The position numbers were made by a program, and so were the translations under genes. From an uncultured Peptococcaceae bacterium (GTDB taxonomy: Bacteria; Bacillota; Peptococcia; Peptococcales; Peptococcaceae), in contig CAJUDO010000003.1 in assembly GCA_910585405.1 (NCBI GenBank), positions 1 to 64,000 of the forward strand: a DNA stretch of 64,000 nucleotides, in the 5' to 3' direction. Numbering within the stretch: the stretch's first letter is position 1; every line of letters starts with the position of its first letter. A model generated the notes under the pieces. The model did no database searches and was not told where the DNA came from. It was given only the letters and a program-made list of their open reading frames with translations. Positions 43,387 through 51,510 of the stretch are shown one piece after another.

Positions 43387-45297
43387 TCAAATCAACCGGC
43401 CAATTTCCGCTCCATCGCGAATTGCATATAGGGCATCGCCGATATGTTTGCAGTCACCTATCAAACAATGACGAATCTGCATTTCTTCCAAAACTGCTTT
43501 TAAGTCGATAACCGGTTTTGTTCCGACAGCAAATACGACTGTATCTGCCGGCAACAAAAGCGGCAAATCCATATGTGTGATTTCCACACCAGTTTCCGCA
43601 AAACGTCTGATGGGGCAAGAAGGATACAGATAAACACCGCTTTCCACCATCTGATTACGATACACGCCAGCCAACCGGGGATTGGCATTTTTTCCTATTT
43701 CCTGCATGTCTACCAGAGAAACATGCTTCCCCTCACGTGCCAATTTGATCGCTGCTTCCATTCCAATGAAACGTCCGCCAATTACCACCACTCTCTGTCC
43801 TGTGATGGCCTCTCCCATAATCACATCGTTACCTTGTACCACATTAAATTTCACATTCTCGTCTACTGGTAAACTCTTTGGAACCGCACCTGTAGCTAAA
43901 ACAACCATTTCAGGTTTGAATTTTTCCAAATAACTTCTGTCTACGGTTACGCCACATTGAATATTGACACCGGCATTTTGTAATTCGTTTTTTTTATGTG
44001 GAATCAATGTGCGGTATTCCGCTTTCTCTGGACCGTGTTCTGCTACTATCCACTGACCTCCTAATTTATCACTTTTTTCACACAACGTTACATGATGTCC
44101 CCGTTTAGCTAACGTAATCGCAGCTTCCATCCCTGCTAAACCGCCGCCAGCTACCAATACTTTTTTTGGATGTTCTGTTGGAACCAGTTCCGCAAAAGCT
44201 TCTTCTCTCAAATTGCTGGGATTTAATGTGCATGCACGCTGTGGCGGATAAATTTCTCTGCGGTCATTTTCCATAAAACAATTCACACAGCCAATGCACT
44301 GCAGAATCTCTTTTTCTTCTCCTTTTGCAGCTTTCGTAATCCACTCTGGATCCACAAACAAAGGTCTTCCCAAACATACAAAATCAGCTTTTCCTGAAGC
44401 AACCACTTGTTCCGCCAAAGCAGGATTCCCTAATTTGCCCATGGCGATAACTGGAATGTCTACATGTTCTTTAATTGCCTGGGTATAATCTAACATGTAG
44501 CCTTTTTTAAAGAAATAAGCTGGTGTTACAGTCCACTTAAATTCATTAAATCCTGTAGACGGTTGAATCGCATCTAAATATGGTGCAAGATATTTTGCTA
44601 TCTCTATGCCGTCGTCAATCGTCAGATACCCTGCCAAATCATCTACTGTCAAACGAGTGGTGAGAGCTACAGATTCCCCGACAGCTTTTCGCATCTCTTG
44701 CAATAACTCCATAACAATCCGTGCACGATTATAAACAGAACCGCCGTACTGATCAGTGCGATGATTTGTGTATGGAGATAAAAACAGACTCAGAAATTTC
44801 CCCGTTGAAGCATGAATTTCCAAAGCATCGAATCCAGCTTCTGCGCACAATTTGGCTGATTTGACTACTTCCTCAATATAGCCTTGAATCTCACCAACTG
44901 TCATCTGCCGTATTGGCGTCCCAGTATTCGTATTAACCATATCTGATGGACCTAATCCAGGATTACTTTTTCCGCCACCGCATTGTGTCATCACCTTGCA
45001 TCCGTTAATCCTTACTTTTTCAACCGCTTTACTAACCGCCAACATTGTTTCATCATTATAAACCGTATGATGAATATTTTTTCCAGTTTTACTTGGTGGG
45101 CAAGTATTCATACCTGGAAAATTAATCAAACCTGGACTATATTCTTGTTTTGCTCTATATACTAAACTGTTAATCTCACTATCATACAAATATCCTTGAT
45201 GATGGTTTAAATTAAAAGACATTGCAGAATAAATAATTCTATTTTTCAATTTTAAATTTCCTATTTGTCCAGGCTGCAACAGATGTTCAATCATCAT
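43387..45297 (-). CDS. OYE/2,4-dienoyl-CoA-reductase-type Fe-S flavoenzyme, paralogue C
   Basis: About 636 residues with the same three-module layout: FMN barrel, CIGCVNCF iron-sulfur site, and a C-terminal module with GGGLAGMEAA and GGRFIGMEAA. The N-terminus IGNLKLKNRIIYSAMSF is typical of the family. The active-site stretch is IHASTGKFL: His162 is kept, the second ligand is Thr and the Tyr position is Lys167. ATG 45297 follows AGGAG by 5 bases; GTG 45303 is possible. It begins 13 bp after a 37-residue ferredoxin-like frame and leads into paralogue B, the DASS gene and the ferredoxin-flavoprotein pair. Confidence 0.87.
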   Translation of the reverse strand: MMIEHLLQPGQIGNLKLKNRIIYSAMSFNLNHHQGYLYDSEINSLVYRAKQEYSPGLINFPGMNTCPPSKTGKNIHHTVYNDETMLAVSKAVEKVRINGCKVMTQCGGGKSNPGLGPSDMVNTNTGTPIRQMTVGEIQGYIEEVVKSAKLCAEAGFDALEIHASTGKFLSLFLSPYTNHRTDQYGGSVYNRARIVMELLQEMRKAVGESVALTTRLTVDDLAGYLTIDDGIEIAKYLAPYLDAIQPSTGFNEFKWTVTPAYFFKKGYMLDYTQAIKEHVDIPVIAMGKLGNPALAEQVVASGKADFVCLGRPLFVDPEWITKAAKGEEKEILQCIGCVNCFMENDRREIYPPQRACTLNPSNLREEAFAELVPTEHPKKVLVAGGGLAGMEAAITLAKRGHHVTLCEKSDKLGGQWIVAEHGPEKAEYRTLIPHKKNELQNAGVNIQCGVTVDRSYLEKFKPEMVVLATGAVPKSLPVDENVKFNVVQGNDVIMGEAITGQRVVVIGGRFIGMEAAIKLAREGKHVSLVDMQEIGKNANPRLAGVYRNQMVESGVYLYPSCPIRRFAETGVEITHMDLPLLLPADTVVFAVGTKPVIDLKAVLEEMQIRHCLIGDCKHIGDALYAIRDGAEIGRLI

Positions 45298-45310
45298 ATT
45301 CACTCCTAAA

Positions 45311-45424
45311 TTATAATCGTATCCTTATCTTAGTTATTTTATGAATCCATATCGTGTCCAACGGACAAGCACTGACGCATATACCATAAACAATACGTTT
45401 CCCTTGGCTGCTTTTTATAATCAT
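45311..45424 (-). CDS. 37-residue ferredoxin-like mini-gene or remnant
   Basis: A 37-codon frame with an excellent RBS (AAAGGAGG, 6 bases before ATG 45424) that ends just before the RBS of the first OYE gene. The translation contains YGICVSACPLDTIWIHK, which looks like the second half of a [4Fe-4S] motif (GxCVxACPxD) as in ferredoxins paired with AprA-like flavoproteins. The first two Cys of the motif are missing, so a normal cluster cannot form from this chain alone. It is either a decayed ferredoxin kept as a translated leader, or a small partner peptide. Confidence 0.55.
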   Translation of the reverse strand: MIIKSSQGKRIVYGICVSACPLDTIWIHKITKIRIRL

Positions 45425-45493
45425 ATCGTTTCCTCCTTTCTATATCAGTTACATTTCATCAGCGCAACCAAGTGCTATATTGTTTATTAAAAA

Positions 45494-45598
45494 TAGTTTG
45501 ATACTTCATTTCTGTATTTTTATAATAAATCAAACTAATTCATTTGAAAAATACTTGCTTTTCATGCACTATATCAATTATTCGAAAAATTGATATAG
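45494..45598. promoter_or_regulatory. Two operator-like palindromes upstream of the OYE operon
   Basis: TAGTTTGAT (45494-45502) and ATCAAACTA (45529-45537) are perfect 9-bp arms 26 bp apart. CTATATCAATT (45569-45579) and AATTGATATAG (45588-45598) are perfect 11-bp arms 8 bp apart. They have different sequences and lie between the operon start and the LysR pair, so each may serve one of the two LysR proteins. The core promoter could not be placed with confidence. Confidence 0.55.
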
Positions 45599-45610
45599 TA
45601 ATTTAAATTT

Positions 45611-45662
45611 TCGTATAAAAAAAGCATTCCTGAAACACTCTAAAAAGCTTCAGAAATGCTTT
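45611..45662 (-). terminator. Terminator of the LysR pair
   Basis: AAAGCATTCCTGAA (45621-45634) and TTCAGAAATGCTTT (45649-45662) pair with one mismatch; on the minus strand a T-run follows. It lies 6 bp after the LysR stop at 45669. Confidence 0.8.
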
Positions 45663-45668
45663 GTCATC

Positions 45669-46610
45669 CTAGTTTTCTACTTCGTCTTGTACCGGTTTTA
45701 ACTCAAACAATTTGTTAATAAACATACTCTCTCCCCAGTTTAAGTCCACATTCTTGTGTAAATATCCTACTTTTCGACTCCAACAGAAGCCCTCCACTTG
45801 CAAAATATCTAACTGTGTGCCATATATGTGATCACTCTGTTTTATTTCCCACTCTGACATGATTGTGACAGCGTCTGTAGACTCCAAGTATTGTCGAATC
45901 CCTGTTTGACATTCCATAATCAACGTGTTGGAAATACAATACATGTCTCCATAAACAGCACGAATGTAAGCGTTCAGATCATTTTCATAAAAAATGCATG
46001 GATACCTGCATAAATCTAAAAATGTACTACGCTTTTTACTCAACGGATGATCACTGCGAACTGCCAAACAAAGCTGCTCTGTGTATAATTCCTCAAAAAC
46101 TAAATGTTCTTTTTCAATCTGTTCCATATACTCCGATTCCAGATAACTATCAATTTTTACTACTGCTAAATCCAATTGCCCTCGTAACAGATTCTCTATA
46201 ATAGTATCCCAGCTTTGCTTTTCCATATTATTTGTAAACTGATATTTTCTACACAACTGACGTTCCTTTTGCAAAGCCAATATCGTTTCGACCAAAAGAC
46301 GATCTCCACCAAAAAAGTTAGAGGCTAATAAAATATTTTGATTTTCAACAATCACATGATCGGAAGAAATCTGTTGAATTTCTTTTATTTTTTGCAAAAT
46401 TTTTCGACTATAAAAATAGGCCTTTTCTCCTACAGCAGTAAAAACCACGCCATTAATATTACGCTGAAATAATAAAACCCCTAACTCTGTTTCCATTTCT
46501 TTCATGGCAGTACTTAATGAAGGCTGAGAAATATATAGCTTTTCAGCAGCTCCAGTAATCGTACCGCATTCTTTTACTGCTACTAATATCTCTAACTGTC
46601 GTAATTTCAT
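45669..46610 (-). CDS. LysR-family transcriptional regulator
   Basis: A LysR regulator of about 313 residues from MKLRQLEIL, which has TTGGAG upstream. The helix-turn-helix is CGTITGAAEKLYISQPSLSTAM, followed by a linker helix and an effector-binding domain. It starts downstream of the other LysR gene on the same strand with only 26 bp between them, so they are co-transcribed. It is directly upstream of the OYE/DASS/flavoprotein operon and probably one of its regulators. Confidence 0.9.
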   Translation of the reverse strand: MKLRQLEILVAVKECGTITGAAEKLYISQPSLSTAMKEMETELGVLLFQRNINGVVFTAVGEKAYFYSRKILQKIKEIQQISSDHVIVENQNILLASNFFGGDRLLVETILALQKERQLCRKYQFTNNMEKQSWDTIIENLLRGQLDLAVVKIDSYLESEYMEQIEKEHLVFEELYTEQLCLAVRSDHPLSKKRSTFLDLCRYPCIFYENDLNAYIRAVYGDMYCISNTLIMECQTGIRQYLESTDAVTIMSEWEIKQSDHIYGTQLDILQVEGFCWSRKVGYLHKNVDLNWGESMFINKLFELKPVQDEVEN

Positions 46611-46636
46611 TGATTCTCCAACCACCTTTACCTTCT

Positions 46637-47545
46637 TTACCACTCTTGTCGAATTAAATTTACAATCTTTTCTTCCCGCTCAGAATACCTGTTTTTACGA
46701 TAAACCCAACCGGATTTATAAGTACAACTAAAATTGTTAATTGAAACCACTTTCAGATTTTGTTTATAAATTTGATTATCAAAAGTGGTCCCAAATTCGG
46801 GAATCAATGTTGTATAAAAATCTGACTTCTCCACCAAATCTCTAGAAGCATAAATATCATGTAAAATTATAATTCTTCCCTGATATCCTCTCTCTCGTAA
46901 ATAATTCAAAAAAATTTCACTCATCTGATATCTTGAGATAATAGTGGAATACTGCAGAAACTCTTCTAATGTGACACTTTCGGCTTGATAACACGGATGT
47001 TTCGGACCTATCGCAAAACACATATTTTCCTGTTCTATCATTTCAAACACGAGATTATGTCTCTCGATTTCACTTAAATAGAATATTTCATCCACACTAT
47101 TCAACTGCACTAATCCCATTAAATACGTCTTCTGTGCCACTTCTCTAATAATCTCCATGTTATTGCGGTCTTCCAAGCAAATTTGCAGTCTGGGATATTG
47201 TTCCTGCAGTCTAATAATTAAATTTACAAGCCGTAAATTATAATAATGAGATGCGCCTGCAACAAAAAACCTTCCAGCCATTTCATCCATGAAAGTACTT
47301 TTCAGGTTCAATAATTCCTGCATATCCGATTCTATTTCTATCGACTTCTCTAAAATTTGTTTTCCTTTTTCTGTAAATAGCAAACCTTTATTATTGCGTT
47401 GCAAAATTTGAAAATCCAATTCATCCTCCAAATTTTTCACGGCCATGCTGATGGTAGACTGAGAAACATTCAGCCGCTTTGCCGCCTTTTGGTAAGAACC
47501 CTCTCTGGATAATGCCAATAAATATTCCAATTGATTTAGCTGCAT
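46637..47545 (-). CDS. LysR-family transcriptional regulator
   Basis: A 302-residue LysR protein. The helix-turn-helix EGSYQKAAKRLNVSQSTISMAV is clear and the effector domain is complete. It shares little beyond the family fold with its neighbour at 45669-46610, so the pair is not a recent duplication. As first gene of the two-regulator unit, it suggests that the adjacent reductase operon answers to two effectors, or that one regulator controls the other. Confidence 0.9.
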   Translation of the reverse strand: MQLNQLEYLLALSREGSYQKAAKRLNVSQSTISMAVKNLEDELDFQILQRNNKGLLFTEKGKQILEKSIEIESDMQELLNLKSTFMDEMAGRFFVAGASHYYNLRLVNLIIRLQEQYPRLQICLEDRNNMEIIREVAQKTYLMGLVQLNSVDEIFYLSEIERHNLVFEMIEQENMCFAIGPKHPCYQAESVTLEEFLQYSTIISRYQMSEIFLNYLRERGYQGRIIILHDIYASRDLVEKSDFYTTLIPEFGTTFDNQIYKQNLKVVSINNFSCTYKSGWVYRKNRYSEREEKIVNLIRQEW

Positions 47546-47807
47546 AGTTCCACCCCTTTACCACAATCTATTTACTTTTATTATAAGTAAAAATTTTAGG
47601 TTTGTAAATATACAGCCTCCGCAATTGCAAACCCATCTTTTCGTTCGGTCGCTGCATAAAAAAACAGCCCTCTATGACAGTATTGGCATTTTACCACAGA
47701 AGGCCATTAATATTTGTTACAAACTCTTTTGGGCATATATAGATTTATACAGAATAACATAGCTCCGTTGTTGGCGAGAAATTCTCACAATTTCCTGTCA
47801 ATAACAA

Positions 47808-49019
47808 TCAGCCGCAAAATACAGACTGCTGCAGCCGTGCAAAGGCTTCCTGCACGCGCGATAAAGGTAATGCCAAATTCATGCGAATATGGCAAGGGCC
47901 ATGGAACATGCGCCCATCCTGCCACATCACACCGACATCCCAACCGGCCTTCAGCACTTCTTCGATGGTTTTGTCATGGGCAGCACACCATTGGGTACAA
48001 TCCAAAAACAGCATGTAGGTACCCTGCGGCTTGGAAACCTTTACCCCTGGAAAATGCTCAGCAATAAAAGCACAGGCAAAGTCTACATTGCCGGTCAGCA
48101 CCTGCCGCAGCTCATCCAGCCACACATAGCCCTCAGGCTTATAAGCGCCCAACAGCGCATGCATAGACAGCACGTTCATGTCATTGTAATGACACAGGGA
48201 CGATTCCTTTTCCACTCGTTCCCGAATCCACTGGTTATAAATAATATGATAGCTGCCCACCAAGCCAGCCAAATTGAAAGTCTTGGACGGCGCATACAGA
48301 GCCACTGTGCGGTTTCTGGCATCCTCCGAAACTGACTGAGTAGGAACATGCTGATACCCTGCCAAAATAATGTCCGACCAGATTTCATCGGAAATCACAA
48401 ACACATCATGCTTTTGGAACAGCGCCATAGCCTGCTCAATTTCCCAACGCTCCCACACCCGTCCTGTTGGATTATGAGGTGAGCAGAAAATAGCGGCATG
48501 AATCTTGTGCTGCACAAGCTTTTCTTCCATGTCGGCAAAGTCCATACGCCACACGCCCGCCTCATCCTGTACCAGCGGCGAATGCACAATGTGGTAGCCA
48601 TTGTTCAGCAAACAACCGGTAAAACCGATATAAGTGGGCGAATGGAGCAGCACTGCATCCCCTTTAGAGCAAAACACATTGAGCGCACTGACCACGCCGC
48701 CCAAGACGCCGTTTTCATAACCAATGGCTTCTTTTGTCAGACCAGTCACGCCATTGCGCTTGCTCTGCCACTGTATAATGGCGTTGTAATAGTCCTCTGT
48801 AGGCTGAAAATACCCGAAAGCCGGATGCCGTGCCCGCTCCACAATGGCCTCCACAATTGTGGGAACAGTGGGAAAATTCATATCGGCCACCCACATGGGA
48901 ATGGGCTCCACGCCTTCCTTGGGCAGCGGTGGAGCATATCCGGTGCCCAAGCCGTCCACCGCCAAGGCGTCCCTGCCCCGCCGGTCCATAATAGATGTAA
49001 AATCATACTGCATCGTCAT
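47808..49019 (-). CDS. MalY/PatB-type C-S lyase (aminotransferase fold)
   Basis: A PLP enzyme of about 403 residues in the MalY/PatB group, which cleaves cystathionine or cysteine conjugates to thiol, pyruvate and ammonia. It has PIPMWVADMNFPTVP near the N-terminus (typical of the group), FGYFQPTEDYYNAI, FCSPHNPTGRVW, VISDEIWSDI and the PLP-lysine region YAPSKTFNLAGL. ATG 49019 or 49013 follows GAGGTG. It is monocistronic; a weak stem with a T-run near 47658-47705 could end it. A role in sulfur amino acid metabolism fits; conjugate cleavage is possible. Confidence 0.9.
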   Translation of the reverse strand: MTMQYDFTSIMDRRGRDALAVDGLGTGYAPPLPKEGVEPIPMWVADMNFPTVPTIVEAIVERARHPAFGYFQPTEDYYNAIIQWQSKRNGVTGLTKEAIGYENGVLGGVVSALNVFCSKGDAVLLHSPTYIGFTGCLLNNGYHIVHSPLVQDEAGVWRMDFADMEEKLVQHKIHAAIFCSPHNPTGRVWERWEIEQAMALFQKHDVFVISDEIWSDIILAGYQHVPTQSVSEDARNRTVALYAPSKTFNLAGLVGSYHIIYNQWIRERVEKESSLCHYNDMNVLSMHALLGAYKPEGYVWLDELRQVLTGNVDFACAFIAEHFPGVKVSKPQGTYMLFLDCTQWCAAHDKTIEEVLKAGWDVGVMWQDGRMFHGPCHIRMNLALPLSRVQEAFARLQQSVFCG

Positions 49020-49214
49020 ACACCTCATTTTCACAAAATACTAGTTTTTTCTATTATAACAGAAGCAAATGCCCGTGCATAGGCGATTTTAAAGAAAAGA
49101 TATCGCAGCGACTGTGATTAATCCTGTTCTTGATTTCGCCCCTCTATGCCGCTGTTCGCTCTCACGAAAAAAACACCATGGAAAAGTAATTTCTTCTGTA
49201 AATTTCTTCCAAAA

Positions 49215-49230
49215 TGTTTCACGTGAAACA
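49215..49230. other. parS site (ParB-binding centromere sequence)
   Basis: TGTTTCACGTGAAACA at 49215-49230 is a perfect 16-bp palindrome equal to the widely conserved bacterial parS consensus. It lies in the otherwise empty 350-bp gap between the MalY/PatB gene and yraN. parS sites usually cluster in the origin-proximal part of the chromosome, so this helps place the window. Confidence 0.88.
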
Positions 49231-49369
49231 TTTGCAAATTTTTTTATAGATTTATAATGTAACCTTTCTGCATTACTGAAACAAAAAATACATTCCCATC
49301 AATTAGAGAGCGTACCTTTTCAGCATGCGTAAAACAGTTTTCTCTCTTTCAACAACTGCTCTCCTGCTT

Positions 49370-49729
49370 TTACTGAAACGCATCGGCAAGCCAGGCGATT
49401 CGTGCATGGCCCTTTTCCCAAAGCACCGACAGTACATCGAAGCGGCAATAGTATTCCTCCATATCGGGATGAGAGTAAAGATAATACTGTGCTGTCTTGC
49501 GCAGTTTCGCTCGTTTTTTCTCGTCCACGGACTCTGCCGGCGTACCATAGTGGAGATTGCTGCGGCTGCGCACCTCTGCAAACACCAGCTCCTGTCCTTT
49601 TTTCAGAATCAAATCAATCTCGCCCCATCGGCAATGAAAGTTGGCCTCCACCAACCGATAGCCTCGCCGCTCCAAATATTGGCGGGCCAGTTGTTCACTT
49701 TGCTTTCCCAATTCCTTGCGCCCATCCAT
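49370..49729 (-). CDS. UPF0102/YraN family nuclease-fold protein
   Basis: A 119-residue YraN-type protein with a restriction-endonuclease-like fold. The sequence has GKQSEQLARQYLERRGYRLVE, then the motif WGEIDLILKKGQELVFAEVRSR with the D...E-x-R/K arrangement of the nuclease core, and ends in RFDVLSV. Family function is uncertain (DNA repair or Holliday-junction processing has been suggested). It commonly sits in housekeeping clusters; here it follows the FAD protein gene by 68 bp on the same strand. Confidence 0.93.
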   Translation of the reverse strand: MDGRKELGKQSEQLARQYLERRGYRLVEANFHCRWGEIDLILKKGQELVFAEVRSRSNLHYGTPAESVDEKKRAKLRKTAQYYLYSHPDMEEYYCRFDVLSVLWEKGHARIAWLADAFQ

Positions 49730-49797
49730 CTTCTGCGCTCCTTTCCCCTGCTCTTTGGAAAATTCATCACAAGATGGTAAAATCCTCTCGGGCGCAA

Positions 49798-51402
49798 TTA
49801 TTTTTGCAGCGGCTGATAGGTGGTCACAATTTGCTCTGCGATGCGCAAGCCGTCTACTGCCGCCGACATAATCCCGCCTGCGTAGCCTGCGCCTTCCCCG
49901 CAGGGATAGAGTCCTGCAGCTGAGGGCGACTGATAGTGCTCGTTGCGCACAATACGCACCGGCGAGGAGGTACGGGTTTCCACCCCGCTCAGCACCGCAT
50001 CGTCAGCAGCAAATCCTTTTATTTTTTTATCAAAAACCGGTATAGCCTCCCGCAAAGCCTCTGTCACAAAGGACGGTAAGCAATTCTTTAATTCTCCGAA
50101 TACAACTCCGGGACGATAGCTGGGCTGCACACTGCCCAGAGCTGTGCTGGGCCGGTCGGCCAAAAAATCACCTACCAGCTGAACCGGCGCATGATAGCTT
50201 CCGCTCAATTCATAGGCCAACTGTTCCCAATGCCGCTGAAAGGCAACGCCTGCCAACACATCCTGCCCGGCAAAATCCTCCGGCGTCACATTCACAACCA
50301 GCGCACTGTTGGCGTTGACACCATCTCTGGCCAGATTACTCATGCCATTGACTGCCACTCTTCCTGCTTCCGAGGCCGCCGCAACGACCACACCGCCGGG
50401 ACACATACAAAAGCTATACACCGCCCGTCCGTTGCTTGCCTGATAAGTCAGTTTATAATCGGCGGCGCCCAAATGGGCATAGGGTTCTTCCATCCCATAT
50501 TGCGCCAGATTGATCATCCGCTGCAAATGCTCCACCCGCAGACCAATGGCAAAGGCCTTCGGCTCCATCATAATTTGTTGTTCCTGCAAAGCGGCAAAGG
50601 TATCCCGCGCACTGTGGCCGATGGCCAGTATTGCTGCGTTGGCAGGAAGTACTTCACTGCCGTTAATCTCTACGCCAGTCAGCACGCCGTTTTCTTTTTG
50701 GATTCCTGTCACCTGGCTGCAAAAACGCACCTGTCCTCCCGCGGCAACAATTGCCTGCCGCATATTTTTTACCACCAGCTTCAAATGATCTGTGCCGATA
50801 TGGGGCTTGGCCTGATACAGGATTTCCTCCGGTGCGCCAAACCGCACAAAGCTTTCCAGCACCTTGCGGCAGCGAATATCTTTAATGACACTATTCAGCT
50901 TGCCATCGGAAAAGGTTCCTGCACCGCCTTCGCCAAACTGCACATTGGAGGCGGTATCCAGTTCTCCTGTCTGCCAGAAACGCTCCACATCCACTGTGCG
51001 CCGTTCCACATCCTGCCCGCGTTCCAACAAAATCGGCCGATATCCCAGCTCCGCCAAAAGCAACGCAGCAAACAGCCCTGCCGGCCCTGCTCCAATCACC
51101 ACCGGCGCATAGGATAACGACTGTGTCCCGGGTACAGGCTCCATATAGCATTCTTCCTTCAACACCGTAATGGTGTCCTTATGACATTTCTGCACCACTC
51201 TCTGCTCATCGGCAATTCCCTCCACATCCACCATATAGATGCAAAAAATGCTTTCCTTTTTACGGGCGTCCACAGATTTTTTTCTGATATGATAGGAAAT
51301 CCCTTGCAGGGATTTCAACCGCAGCGCCCGTTTGATTTCCTGCTCCAAGGCTGAAGCCTGCGCTTTCCCCGCCGCAATTTTTATATGACTGATTCGAATC
51401 AT
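49798..51402 (-). CDS. COG2509-type FAD-dependent dehydrogenase
   Basis: A soluble flavoprotein of about 534 residues, starting at MIRISHIKIA with AAAGGA upstream. An N-terminal region (about 1-75) precedes the FAD motif VVIGAGPAGLFAALLLAE, followed by the family signatures GEGGAGTFSDGKLNS and CGEGAGYAGGIMSAAVDG. This conserved family of uncharacterised dehydrogenases is widespread in anaerobic Bacillota. Substrate unknown. It lies downstream of bioA, separated by a weak terminator. Confidence 0.88.
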   Translation of the reverse strand: MIRISHIKIAAGKAQASALEQEIKRALRLKSLQGISYHIRKKSVDARKKESIFCIYMVDVEGIADEQRVVQKCHKDTITVLKEECYMEPVPGTQSLSYAPVVIGAGPAGLFAALLLAELGYRPILLERGQDVERRTVDVERFWQTGELDTASNVQFGEGGAGTFSDGKLNSVIKDIRCRKVLESFVRFGAPEEILYQAKPHIGTDHLKLVVKNMRQAIVAAGGQVRFCSQVTGIQKENGVLTGVEINGSEVLPANAAILAIGHSARDTFAALQEQQIMMEPKAFAIGLRVEHLQRMINLAQYGMEEPYAHLGAADYKLTYQASNGRAVYSFCMCPGGVVVAAASEAGRVAVNGMSNLARDGVNANSALVVNVTPEDFAGQDVLAGVAFQRHWEQLAYELSGSYHAPVQLVGDFLADRPSTALGSVQPSYRPGVVFGELKNCLPSFVTEALREAIPVFDKKIKGFAADDAVLSGVETRTSSPVRIVRNEHYQSPSAAGLYPCGEGAGYAGGIMSAAVDGLRIAEQIVTTYQPLQK

Positions 51403-51451
51403 CCATTTATTTCCTTTCTTCATCGTAATTGCTTCTATTGTAGCACAGCAC

Positions 51452-51480
51452 GCAAAAAAAGACACGCAGTTTTGCGCCGC
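51452..51480 (-). terminator. Possible terminator of the biotin operon
   Basis: CGCA-GTTT-TGCG (51465-51476) gives a short stem; on the minus strand a seven-T run follows at 51454-51460. It lies 31 bp after the bioA stop. Confidence 0.5.
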
Positions 51481-51510
51481 ATGCCTTCTTTCTCTAAAAA
51501 TATTTTACTT

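Noticed and set aside
47658..47705. Terminator for the MalY/PatB gene
   Set aside because: A T-run is present on the minus strand, but the stem pairs only 6 of 8 bases and lies 100 bp after the stop, so it is not listed as a feature.
49303..49581. Overlapping frame next to yraN that could be a second small gene
   Set aside because: It shares the strand but not the frame with yraN, lacks an RBS and has no recognisable domain.
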